Assembly (NCBI GenBank): GCA_024195265.1
Contig: JAJLRJ010000009.1
Coordinates: forward strand, 2,356,001-2,420,000
Direction: 5' to 3'
DNA from: Dendrophyllia cribrosa
Lineage: Eukaryota; Cnidaria; Anthozoa; Scleractinia; Dendrophylliidae
DNA length: 64,000 nucleotides
In this document: one piece after another, positions 50,384 through 59,985 of the stretch
How positions within the stretch are numbered: the first letter of the stretch is position 1
Layout of the letters: every line of letters begins with the position of its first letter
Program-made: the position numbers and the translations under genes
Notes under the pieces: generated by a model
Databases searched by the model: none
What the model was told of the DNA's origin: nothing
The model's input: the letters and a program-made list of their open reading frames with translations, nothing else

Positions 50384-52406
50384 CTGGAATAAGAAAACAT
50401 AACAAAAAACATTAATATCCAGTATTAATTTATATGTATGTCAGTTTCAAGTGTGAGTTTAATGAAGTGGTTTTAGCAATTATTACACGAGAGTAAATGA
50501 AAACAATATTAGTAATAATCGTACCAATAACAAAATTCTCGATTGTGATTGGTCATCCGCGCGCCAATTACAGCTCAATTCCAACTTTTTGTAATTGGAT
50601 AGCTGTAATTGGATACTTACATTGCGCGCGCACATAATTTTTTTTTTTTGTTGCTTTCCTGTAAAAGATCAACAACTCGTGCTTCGGGTTTCATCAGGGT
50701 ATCTAAACACCGAGAAACAGATGAAAGCACAAGGCCTCTTCGGCCGAGTGCTTTTATTGTTTCAAGGTGTTTGGATACCCTGATGAAACCCGAAGCACGA
50801 GTTTTTGATCTGGCTTCTCAAAGTATGCCACAATGCAATTTCACAGGGTAGTGTGATATGGCTTTGTTTTTCCTGAGACAATGTGAATAATCTTAGGTTT
50901 GGTTTTGAATTCTATTTTGGGTGTTAGTGTGCTTTTATGCGCGTTTGAAGATGGCAGCGTCTGTTGAGGAGCACATCGAAGGCCGTTTTCGAAAAGCCAA
51001 AAGTGCGGAGAAGAGGAATTGAAGTTGTTAGAAGAGAGTATTCCGAAGTCAACAGCTTACAAAACTAAATGGGCGGTCAAAATGTGTCGTGAGTGGCAGA
51101 TTAATCGGAAAGCTAAAGTTCCTGTACTTGATGTGGGTGGAGCATTCAAATGTTATCAAGAATTGCACAAAGTCCGGGTTTACCTCGGTGTAAGAACCTG
51201 TGACTTTTTTCTTTGTTTTTTACCTTTGTAGTATTGCATTCCCAGTTGACTCTATTGTTTTATGCCTTTTGTTTTCTTTGTTTTACGTCACTCGTGAGTT
51301 TCACAGGTTCTTACACCGAGGATGAGCCCAAAGTCCAGCCATTGAGTTCAGATTTAGAAAGAATGGATGCCTGCTCGTTAAACTACTGGCTCAGCAAATT
51401 TGTCCAAGAGATCAGTGCGAATAATAAAGGGGAGATGTATTCAGCGAAGACCCTTTATGGCATTAATTATCTGTGGAATTCGAAGGTATCTTGTTGAAAC
51501 TGTGGGAAGCGAAGCGCTAAATCAACTACAAGCCGAAGATAAAAGGTAAATGGTAGAAACATTATTTTATAAATAATACTGTTTGCAAAATCTGTATTGA
51601 TCGTATATTATTTCAGGCGTTTAAAATGACGTTTTACTTCTGCAGATTTGTCATTTTCCGTCGCTGTCTCGACGCCGAGATGAAAGATACTACGAGGAAA
51701 GGTGTTGTTTATTTTTTAATTCAGCTTCGCTGTCAAATTGTGAAATTAACATTGTTGTTAACGGTGCAAAAATAAACTGTTGTTTTGTTTAACTTCTTTT
51801 GTTTTGATGCACGAATCTAGATATCCAATGAGGAATCAGATGAAAACTACATGTGGTTTGGATATGTGATCCAAAACACACGTAGTTTTCATCTGGGTTT
51901 TCATTGGGTATCAAAACTCATGCATGTGACGAATTTAGCCATTTTTATTGGCTGAATAACTCGTGAATTGTTAATGAGTTTTAGAACCTACTTTGAAACT
52001 GATAGAAAATATCCTAGACGTTTTGAGTGCAAAAAACTCCACAAAGACTTCTAATCTGAAATTAGATCTGACCACTTTACCCTAGGATTCTTCTCAGTTA
52101 TCTGTTCTGAAATGTGTCCAGCATCCTATTTTTTTTTCTTTTCATTTTCCAGTTCTCAGCTCCACACAACAGGCAGATTTTACGTTGTAGGGGTTGATTT
52201 TGGTCATGCATACATGAAATCAATACATCTTATTTAAATTGATTCGTTTATGTGGAACTCTGGTATGGAACGACGTACCTGTTGATGATCTGCTCGGTGT
52301 TCAGCTGCATGAAGGTGGACACGGTGGGGTGAGTCTGTTTCCCGCGCAAATCGGGGAACAGGAAGCTGAACGACCGGGACTCTATGGGATGGATCACGTA
52401 AGCCAT
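49078..52406 (-). CDS. ATP-grasp-like protein gene, two exons, frameshifted near the 3' end
   Basis: Exon 1 is 52406-52279 (42 codons plus 2 bases; starts MAYVIHPIES, donor GTACGT); exon 2 begins at 50383 after the acceptor TTCTTATTCCAG and joins in frame as INR-HCKKHKD. The open frame runs about 330 codons to a TGA at 49398-49396. Features suggest an ATP-grasp fold: AGADLFPC, EMVVLEVNSCPSG (metal-binding E-x-N type), then NPIACCLSGGRNKLLAT, HGKAVIKIPYSNCGQGVYT (ATP-binding Lys and Gly loop) and YVFDTRMMI. Similar-looking sequence continues past the stop in two other frames, with SWEYLGTNLSFKDTIGDWHT (about 49350-49290) and ENFETLGLSVEDLTDGFV (about 49275-49220), to a stop at 49080-49078. So two one-base shifts, near 49440 and 49290, break the 3' part. 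These may be mutations or assembly errors. Substrate unknown; a peptide or amino-acid ligase-type role is only suggested by the fold. Confidence 0.7.
50665..50811. mobile_element. Foldback element in the intron
   Basis: AGATCAACAACTCGTGCTTC and GGGTTTCATCAGGGTATC at the left are mirrored by GATACCCTGATGAAACCC and GAAGCACGAGTTTTTGATC at the right. The loop carries AAGGCCTCTTCGGCCGAG, itself a small palindrome. Confidence 0.8.
51019..51497 (+). pseudogene. Crypton/ZMYM-type tyrosine-recombinase-like fragment
   Basis: Two coding blocks, 51019-51187 and 51307-51497, join in frame across a 119 bp intron-like gap to give about 120 residues: AYKTKWAVKMCREWQINRKA, then MDACSLNYWLSKFVQEI and KTLYGINYLWNSK. 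This resembles the N-terminal SAM-like part of Crypton-derived proteins (ZMYM2/QRICH1 type), in which LNYWLSKF is typical. The catalytic recombinase domain is absent and the frame ends at 51497. It lies antisense in the intron of the ATP-grasp-like gene. Identification rests on a few motifs. Confidence 0.55.
51184..51320. repeat. Perfect 20 bp inverted repeat spanning both splice sites of the gap
   Basis: CTCGGTGTAAGAACCTGTGA at 51184-51203 and its exact reverse complement at 51301-51320. The candidate donor (GTGTAAG, from 51188) lies in the left arm and the candidate acceptor (CACAG, to 51306) in the right arm. Confidence 0.85.
51498..52278. other. Intron remainder with a foldback
   Basis: 51820-51925 has arms TATCCAATGAGGAATCAGATGAAAACTACATG-like and CACGTAGTTTTCATCTG / TTTTCATTGGGTATC, a foldback element (about 45 bases per arm). 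Nothing coding recognised. Confidence 0.6.
52279..52406 (-). CDS. ATP-grasp-like gene, exon 1
   Basis: Start ATG at 52406; an in-frame stop lies about 50 bases upstream, which supports this start. The exon ends CATCAACAG before GTACGT and its phase (2) matches exon 2. Confidence 0.75.
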
Positions 52407-52612
52407 GACTGACAGGTGGAGAGTTGGGCGTCTTACGCGGAGTCTGTTGGTTAGGTTATAATGAGGCTATCTGTATAAGTAGGTTTGGCCCTGGCGAAAA
52501 GTTATCGCGTTCGCAAATTTCAAAGACAAACTGACTGAAAAAAGCACACTACACCATTCCCTCGGTATAGCCAGTACCTTACGTATGCGCACAACCATAT
52601 CACCCTGGCAGT

Positions 52613-52668
52613 GGCAGCCATGGACAGCTGTTTCGTCCTAGTTAGGACTCATCAGCTTGGCATAGCCA
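52613..52668 (-). ncRNA. Hammerhead ribozyme motif, type I with very short stem III
   Basis: On the minus strand: CTGATGA (52655-52649), stem II GTCC-TAACTA-GGAC, GAAA (52634-52631), then CAGCTG and the cleavage triplet GTC (52625-52623). Flanking TATGCCAAG and CATGGCTGCC can pair as stem I (GCCA/TGGC). The whole conserved core is intact. The palindrome CAGCTG leaves no proper loop for stem III, as in hammerheads of Penelope-like elements and retrozymes, which act best as dimers. Self-cleavage would fall between 52623 and 52622. Probably part of a retroelement remnant covering about 52500-52930. Confidence 0.82.
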
Positions 52669-52888
52669 GTGTGCTTTTTGCAGTTATAGTTTGTCTATGG
52701 TTTTTTTTTTTGCACACGCGGTCCTGAAATACGGATCCACCTCTCCATACGTATGCCGAGGACTGTTTTGCGGTCCCTAGCCAACAGCTACCACATGGCT
52801 TATGTGGAGCTGTCGCTTAAAGGGATGCTCAATGCATCCGCCTTGGTAGAAAAGTGGTGGGGTGGATGATCTTTTGTGAGACCCTGCC

Positions 52889-52928
52889 TGGCTATGCTAC
52901 TTACTAAGATGAAACAGCTGCCCATAGC
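52889..52928 (+). repeat. Degenerate hammerhead copy, inverted
   Basis: CTGGCTATGC, then CTTACTAAGAT, then GAAACAGCTGCCCATAG matches the ribozyme at 52613-52668 on both sides but lacks CTGATGAG, so the core is lost. It faces the opposite way, about 220 bases from the first copy. Confidence 0.6.
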
Positions 52929-53293
52929 ATTCTCGTCCCCAAAGCCTTCGTTTCGTTTGGTCAGCGGAAAAAACGAAGGCTCTGGGAACGAAGGCTCCGA
53001 GATTTGAATGAAACCTTAAAGATCTCTCTGGAAAACACTTTGAAAGTCACGAGTTAACGGAAAAATAACTTTGCTACACGCATAAAAAACCTAATATTGT
53101 TCGGATGTGTAACATTTAAAATAAAATGATCTTTTGTTGCTCTTTGTTTCCGAAAATACGGTAAAATTCTCACGCGAATTCCGAATCTCGGAATGAATTT
53201 ACAAAACCGACGCGTGAACTTGACATCTCCATTCAAATTTTCAAAAATACTGGTCACGTGTGACGGAGCATGGCTGTAAAAACGCTCGGCAAG

Positions 53294-53462
53294 ATCTAAA
53301 AAGTCAAACGTTTACAAAATCCAGTAGGTAGCGCCGCAAACACACCTTCCCACGCACAACATTATCTACAACTAATTTCTGCTCGGGCTTCAGATCTTCA
53401 ACGCCTGGAAAACACTGCAAACTTATGGAAATCGCTTCTCTAATTTGGCTTACGTCAACCAT
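53294..53462 (-). pseudogene. RecQ-like helicase, N-terminal fragment
   Basis: From an ATG at 53462, about 39 codons read QIREAISISLQCFPGVEDL and KPEQKLVVDNVVRGK, the usual lead-in to a RecQ-type ATPase. Directly after GK the frame shifts, and the next frame reads VFAALPTGFCK: a Walker A motif in which one Gly is replaced by Cys. It stops soon after. With a frameshift and a damaged P-loop this is a dead fragment. The 3' rest of a helicase is not found. RecQ-like sequences of this kind occur in many copies in cnidarian genomes, some possibly carried by transposons. Confidence 0.6.
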
Positions 53463-54120
53463 GGGCGCTTTTCATTCGACCAAAAATCCGGGTATTCCGT
53501 GTAACGAATGGAACAGCATTTTCCGGTTGGTTGTTCCAGGCCATCACGTTCTAAGTTTCGCGCGAAAATCAAAATAAACCAAAGCAAAACAAATGGCGGA
53601 CTCGTTGCCTCTTTTACTTGCTTTGAAGTTGTTTGATGAGTCTGAAGTTAAAACGAACGATATTTTAAGCGAGAACGATGATATTATTTTTTTCAGTGCA
53701 GCTAGCTGTTACATGCGAAGGAATTTTAAAAAATCGAGTCGGCGTCTACTTTGTGCTCGTGACTTTAATACTTCATTCGTTTAATACATAAGCTTATAAG
53801 CATTTCTGTGCTACTTACCAGTCCTAGCTGTGGCCATTTCTGCTGTTGTACTAGCTATGTTACGTGGGTAATCGTGCTCGAGCAAGAGCTGTAAGCTTTC
53901 GGTGAAAAACAAACATGCCGTGCACTGATATTGAGACGCCATCTTGGCTATGCGAACACGTTCGATTCCGGCTCGGAGAAGCTGGGCCGAGCAGGAATGG
54001 TCGAATGGAACGGTATTTTCCGGTTGTTCCGATTTTCCGGAATTTTATTCCGGGAAATTTACGTTCCATTCGCTTCCCAACCCGGAATTTCCGGAATTTT
54101 TGGTTGAATGGAAAGCGCCC
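53463..54120. mobile_element. PIF/Harbinger-type element, CAT duplication
   Basis: Inverted ends GGGCGCTTTTCATTCGACC and GGTTGAATGGAAAGCGCCC, with inner GGAACAGCATTTTCCGG-like and GTTCCATTCG-like segments mirrored. CAT flanks both sides (53460-53462, 54121-54123), matching the 3 bp duplication of this superfamily. Contains the start of a plus-strand protein at 53593. Confidence 0.75.
53593..53784 (+). pseudogene. Harbinger-type ORF, N-terminal remnant
   Basis: 63 codons starting MADSLPLLLALKLFDESE, with a later FFSAASCYMRRNFKK. This style of start is seen in cnidarian Harbinger transposase genes, but no DDE motif follows before the stop. Only the first exon seems to remain. Assignment rests mainly on the surrounding element. 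Confidence 0.45.
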
Positions 54121-54123
54121 CAT

Positions 54124-54620
54124 GTTATCAGAAAACTGTTGAATCGTACAGCCCACATTTTTGCCTAAACTTTGCGCGCGAAAGTAAGCGTAAAGGACCG
54201 TACGATGCACCGGCGGCCAGTCGACATACTTGTCTGGCCCGTGCACCAAAATAATGCACGTAGTGTGGGAAATTTTCAGTTGCCACGAACAATGTAAGGG
54301 GAAAATTCTGCCTACCAAAAAGCTCAGAAAATTTAAAATCGAAAACTAGCTTATCAACTCGCCCATAAACAAGCAAGTAATTACGATACCTTTGATCGGT
54401 CCAAAAGATAATATTTTCCCGTTGGATGTTGTAGAGTCTTTTGCTGCTGACATCCGGAATGATTTCTCGAACGTTTAGGATCACTGACGAAACTTGAAAT
54501 GAAAATTTCGGCGCTTTCTCGATATATCAACAACAATGGCTTAGCAGTCTATGAATATTCCATAAACCATTCAATACAAAAGAAAAAATTAACGTAACAA
54601 TGGATAAAAAGAACGAAGTA
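54124..54620. other. Possible unassigned exon, otherwise nothing
   Basis: On the minus strand, about 54510-54393, an open stretch reads VREIIPDVSSKRLYNIQRE and NIIFWTDQR and ends at AGGTATCG, a possible donor. I do not recognise it and found no partner exon. The rest is non-coding. Confidence 0.3.
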
Positions 54621-54776
54621 TAGAGCGTTTTCACTCACGTGACCTTCAGTCCCGTGGGACTCAAATGACAAAGGCCATGGCAGCCATGTTGGTATTCCTA
54701 ACAAAAGAAGTTAATTAAAATTCGTTTGTACGGGAACACCAATATGGCGGCTATGACGTCAAGTGAAAACGCTCTA
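54621..54776. mobile_element. MITE with TAGAGCGTTTTCAC ends
   Basis: TAGAGCGTTTTCACTCACGTGAC at the left against GTCAAGTGAAAACGCTCTA at the right; TA at both ends fits a mariner-type duplication. 156 bases, non-coding, with CAGCCATGTTGGT and CACCAATATGGCGG near the centre. Confidence 0.8.
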
Positions 54777-55374
54777 TTGTTATATTTCATTTTGTTGTTG
54801 ATATATCGAGAAGCTACCAAAATTTCCCTCGCATGCAGAACTTTGGTCTCTTACACGGCTATTGTTGCTCGGTCGCGAACACACGAAAGTGACTCTAGAC
54901 CTGCTGCTCGCCGATTGGGCAGAATAATACAAAGGATTTTTTCTGCCCAATCAGGAGTCTGCATTTGCGCGGCCTTTTCGAAATACTCGTGTAAGTATCA
55001 GTTCCCAGGGCCCCTCTTCGCCGTTCTTGAAAACGTATGCCGATTTTCGTCGCGCCCCAACTAATTGCCTTACTAAGGCTCGGAGATCCCGTTGTAACAG
55101 ACAGTTGTCTTCTTTCTAGCCAAAACCCATACATTCAGTGTAAAATTACGAGTCCATTGACTGTTTTTCATTTTGCAGTTTGAGCTCACAAAAAGTAATT
55201 TGAATGGCGGGTCGGATTTCGAGTATCGACATGAAAATGGCGTCGCTTGTAGCAACGAACTTGATTAATCGGACATTAATCCTCAATTCGCTTTTTACAT
55301 TGGCGGTAAGTGGTACTCATTCGCGTAGATGCTGTGTTCTTCAGTCTTGGACGAGTCATTTTGCCTCTCAATCC
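54777..55374. other. Non-coding, nothing recognised
   Basis: 54905-54955 has CGCCGATTGGGCAGAATAAT and TTTCTGCCCAATCAGG as weak inverted partners. Short open frames on both strands lack splice or motif support. Confidence 0.4.
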
Positions 55375-55630
55375 GGGGGTGGGGGGGGGGGGGGGGGCGT
55401 GTACTCCCCCTATATAAGCTATAGGTATGTGACGCTCCAATGGGTATGAGTTTTAAGACTTTTGATCCGAAAACGGGTATAAATTTGACGTGAAGTGAAA
55501 CACGGGAGCGTATAAACGTAGTTAGGTCTGAAAACGGGTGTGAAAAATGAGGTAATTTGGTCTAAAATAGGGTCAGGATTTGGAGAACCGGGCCGCACAC
55601 CCCATCCAAAAATTCCGGGGAGTACCCCTT
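55375..55630. mobile_element. MITE with a G-tract at its end
   Basis: Begins GGGGGT then 17 G (55381-55397) and CGTGTACTCCCCCTATATAA; ends TCCGGGGAGTACCCCTT. GTACTCCCC / GGGGAGTAC are the inverted ends. The interior has GAAAACGGGTATAAATTTGA and related repeats. Non-coding. Confidence 0.6.
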
Positions 55631-56674
55631 GGGCACTTTGCTCAGAAGCCAGGAATAAGCCCTTCTTTAGCCTGCATGATCAGTGAACAGGAGAAATTGT
55701 TCATTTGTGCAAAAAAACTAAACATCAGATGCTGGAGCTGAACAGTCATGTTAAACTAAACAACTCAGATTAACCGCCTTGACGAGCTACTAGAAGAGCC
55801 TTTCCAAACAATTTGCCAATAACAAGTAGTGATTTTATTCAATCAATTCAAGCAGTTTCTTGTTTACCAAGAAAACCATGTCTGAATATTAGGCTTCTTT
55901 TCATTAGTGCGTTTTCGTCACTGGACAATGTGATACACTTTAGTCTTTCGTCCACGATAAAACCCCCAAAACGCACGGTCCTTTTAACGGAGCTTAACGA
56001 AAACAACAACAAAAAAAGACACAAAGCTTTGTTTTCAACAATGCATTAGTAATGTATGGAAGGAAGGCGAAAACAGGCAGATCAATGTTTGCCTTTTTTA
56101 AGATAAAAATGCACTAGGGACATAGAAGTTACGTAACAGACTGCATTTAACAATTTAATTGTTAAAAGCATTCATGATGAGGTTGAGTTATATATTCAAC
56201 TCCGACATAGATCGACATACCCTGAGTGTCAGAGGCTTTTCTCGTGCTCTCATCTCTCTAATATTACACGCCTCTTGTCTCTTATATTTTCGTAACCAGA
56301 ATGTAGAAAACCGAAATAAAGCCGGGGGGAAAATCTGAAACTTCAGATCGTCCGCCATGAGTTTTACTACGAACATATACCAATTAATTTAGGCCTTCAA
56401 TTAAAAATTAAGTTCAATTCAGCATTCAGCTGAGAATTCTACCGAGTGCGATTAACATGAAGCTAGAAAGAAAAACATTGCATCCAAATTGGTACGACTA
56501 CAACACTTTGTTTTAGTAAATTCGTCCGGTTGTACATGTAGATTCAAAAAGTGAAAGCGTTCAACAAACACTAACTAGCAGGTTTGCTCGGCATGTCATC
56601 ATCTTGAAGTAAGTTCTCGTTATATTTAATTAGTCCAAACCAAGTGCTATCAAATAAAACATTTCTGCGAATCT
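55631..56674. other. Downstream region of the TPR-CHAT gene, non-coding
   Basis: Contains TTAACAATTTAATTGTTAA, a small palindrome, at about 56146-56164. No other feature recognised. Confidence 0.45.
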
Positions 56675-59600
56675 TTACTTTCCGAAATCAAATTTCACGT
56701 TATCTCCAATTAATATGAAAGGCGCCCACTGTCCTTCGTCAGAGAAGCTGTTACTTCTCATCCACTTTATAGCCTGGTGAAGAGATTCACTGGCACTTTC
56801 TCCACGAACAAGGTGCTCGTAGAAACGACTCATGAACTGCTCTGTTGCAATATCGTCTATGGCCCACAGTGCCACTAACACTGAGCGTGCACCAGATCCT
56901 AAGAACGCGCGGGCGATTCCAACAACACCCTCCGCTCTGATCTGTCCACGTCCACTGTGACAACAGCTGAGGACTACCAGTTTGGCTCGCAGTCGAACTT
57001 GGGAAATGTCAGTCATTGTCAACAAGTAGTCTTTTTCTTGTGGAATTTCATTAGTGGGACGCGGAGGGGCAAGAACAATTTCTCCCCTTTCGGCATTACC
57101 ATGAGCAGCAAAATGTATCAGACTCATTGAAGTTATGCTTTGAAGTACCGCCTGCTTAGTTGCTTGCTTTCCTAACAAAGGCTCAACTCCGAGAAGTCGT
57201 CCAATCATCTCTGCTTCCATTTTTGCAAAAGGCAGTTTCGCCGGTTCACAAATATCTTCTTTGTACAGCACCTCTCCAACATCAGGATCCCCTACTATCA
57301 GTGCACCAGTCTGACTATGATAGTCTGCTGCACTGTCCTGAATAAGCTTGAGAGTCGTCAAAGAAGGAACGATGCGGATCCTGAAAGTATCTGATAAATT
57401 ATTCCCACTTTCATCCTTTAACGCCGCAAGTGCAACGTTGTAAAGTACGCGATCAGGGATAAAGAGTATTTCAGGTTCATTGAGTAAGTCAGCTACAGGG
57501 TCGATGATCATTTTGTAATACAGAGCAAGAATCGCTTCCGTATCTTCTTTCGGCTTCTGGAGAGCTGCCATGCTATCATCCCTTGATGTCGATTCTTGCG
57601 TTGGCTGGCTAGCGTTTGACATCTTTGAAGGAAACCATGATCGATCTTCGCAGTGCTTTTGAGATAAAATATGAAACTTTCTGAAGGTTTTGTTGCCAAA
57701 AACATCAACAACATTTTGTGTGGAACCTTTCCAGTCATTGACGACTATTTGTCGAAAAAGTATTGGTTTTCCCGCTTTAAGTATCCACAAAAATATATAT
57801 TGCGCGTAATACGAAATGTAAAGACAAGTGCAGTTTCTTTCCTTCTCCATAATTTTTTCAATGCGAACCCATGTCTGTGGATTAAATGATATCTGCGTTT
57901 TCAAGGAGTACTGAGCTGACATTAAATCTGCTAGGGCTCTGGCGCGTCCAAGTTCTGCAGCGTAAAAAGCGTCAGAATGATTCTGAGTAGCACAAAACAA
58001 ATAACTGAGGAACTGGTAAAAATCAACATGTTCGTCAAAAAACGATATTTTGAAGTGATCATTTTCTCTCAATAAACTACGCATTTTCTCAAACCCGCGA
58101 ATGCTGGCAAAGAGGTGAGATTTAGCTTCATGTATGTTACCTTCCAATACCATTACCAGTGAAAGGTTAGCGTGGATCTTTAACTCGGATCGAATGTGTC
58201 CAGCCTCTCTATGTAATGTAAGCGCTTTCTCGAGATATCCTTTTGCCTTGGCATATTCACCGAGAGACCGAAACAGAGCTCCTAGATGTCCGTAGCATGT
58301 AGCTACGTGTTGCCTGTCGCCAATTTCTTTTGCGATTGCAAGTGCCTTTTCGAGATATTCTATAGCCTTGCCATATTCACCGAAATATATAAATATACTT
58401 CCTAGGTTTCCGTAAGCTGCTGCTTCTCCTTCCCTATGGCCAATTTCTTTGTTAATCGTAAGCGCTTTCTCGTGATATTCCTTTGCCTTGACAAATTCTC
58501 CGAGACGCCGAAACACAGTTCCTAGGTTTCCGTAGCATAAGGCTTCTTTTGCCCTGTCGCCAATTTCTTTTGTGATCGTAAGTCCTTCTTTGAGATATCC
58601 TTTAGCCTTGGCGTCTTCACCGAGAGACTGAAGCACAGTTCCTAGGTTTACACTATGTTCTACTTGACCTTTCCTGTTGCCAATCTCTTTTGCGATCGTC
58701 AGTGCTTTTTCGAAAGATTCTTTAGCTTTTGCATATTGGCCGATAGAATGAAACACATTTCCTAGGTTTCCGTAATCTTCTGCTTCCCCGTTGATGTCAC
58801 CAATTTCTTTTCTGATCGCGAGTGCTCTATCGTGATATTCTTTGGCTTTGGTATATTCACAGAGAGACTGCAACACTGTTCCTAGGTTTCCGTAGCATGT
58901 TGCTTCTTGTTTCCTGTCGCCAATTTTTTTTGTGATAGCAAGCGCTTTTTCGAGATATTCTTGAGCCTTGGCATATTCACCGAGAGACCGTACCACATTT
59001 CCTAAGTTTCCGTAGCATGCTGCTTCACCTTTCCGGTCACCAATTTCTTTTGTCATCGCTAGTGCTTTTTCGAGATATTCTTTAGCCTTGGCATATTCAC
59101 CAAGACACCAAAAAGCAATTCCTAGGTTTATGTTGGATGATGTTTCTTCTTTCCTAGCGCGAACTTCTTTTGTGATCGCAAGTGCTTTTTCGAGATATTC
59201 TATAGCTTTGTGATATTCTCCGAGGGACTGAAATACGGTTCCTAAGTTTCCGTAAGCGATGCCTTCTCCTCTCCTGTCACCAATTTCCTTTGTCATCGCA
59301 AGTGCTTTTTCGTGATATCCTTTTGCCTCGACATACTCACCTAGACATCGACAAACAGTTCCCAGGTTACCGTAACAGGTTGCTTCTCTTTGCCTTTCTC
59401 CAGTTGCTATGGCGATGGAAAGTGCTTTCGTATAAAGCTCTTTTGCTTCTTTATATTTACATTGTTGTTGATATACTCCCGCTAGTTCAAGGATTACGGT
59501 TCCTTCCATGTCTGTTTTACCGCTTTGTCGGAGTAAGGCCAGGAGCTTTCTACCGCATTCTAGAGCACTCGTGTGATTATTCATAAGACGGTACCCAATA

Positions 59601-59805
59601 ATCATTGGGAAATATACCACTTCGCAAGTTAATCTTATGAATTCCGTTTCTTTTTGGAGAGCTTTGTTGTTGAGGAGAAGCAAACATTCCTTGAATAACT
59701 CGATAGCTTTTTGAACACGATTGGTGTTAAAAAGGAACCATGCAATGGCTGTACCAATACACAAAGCTTCTAGCACTTGGTCTATGTTGTCCATGACAGT
59801 ATTTT
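56675..59805 (-). CDS. TPR-CHAT protein (putative caspase/separase-fold protease)
   Basis: One long exon, about 1,043 codons, stop at 56677-56675. The exon starts after an acceptor (TTTGTTTGTCTTTTTAG) at 59806; translation may begin at the ATG at 59794 ([10 protein letters not shown]) or in an upstream exon. Counting residues from position 59821, about 60-580 form eleven to twelve TPR units of exactly 40 residues, most with the [14 protein letters not shown] helix and CYGNLGTV turn; they make a superhelical protein-binding scaffold. A helical linker follows, then a CHAT domain at about 770-1045. The expected catalytic pair is present: His907 in LIHFAAHG and Cys954 in LSCCHSGRG; the loop [14 protein letters not shown] and the C-terminal FILIG match the family. 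Animals, corals in particular, have many such genes; bacteria use TPR-CHAT as the Csx29 protease of type III-E CRISPR. The reading frame is intact. Substrate and partner are unknown. Nearest TTC28-like label is loose. Confidence 0.93.
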
Positions 59806-59931
59806 CTAAAAAGACAAACAAATAAAATAAAACATGTAAAAATAAGTCTAATAGTTTGTAAGCACGCGTGTTTGTTGTTTATGTTTTAAGGTGTTACCAA
59901 AGTTGAATAGAACTGAAGTAGGCAATAATAG
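59806..59931. other. Start of the intron upstream of the TPR-CHAT exon
   Basis: Short AT-rich stretch carrying the acceptor of the TPR-CHAT exon on the minus strand. Any upstream exon lies beyond the adjoining repeat element. Confidence 0.5.
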
Positions 59932-59985
59932 TACAGTCGAAACTCCCCTCAGTAAACGACCACCCACAATACAAAGCCAAGGTGG

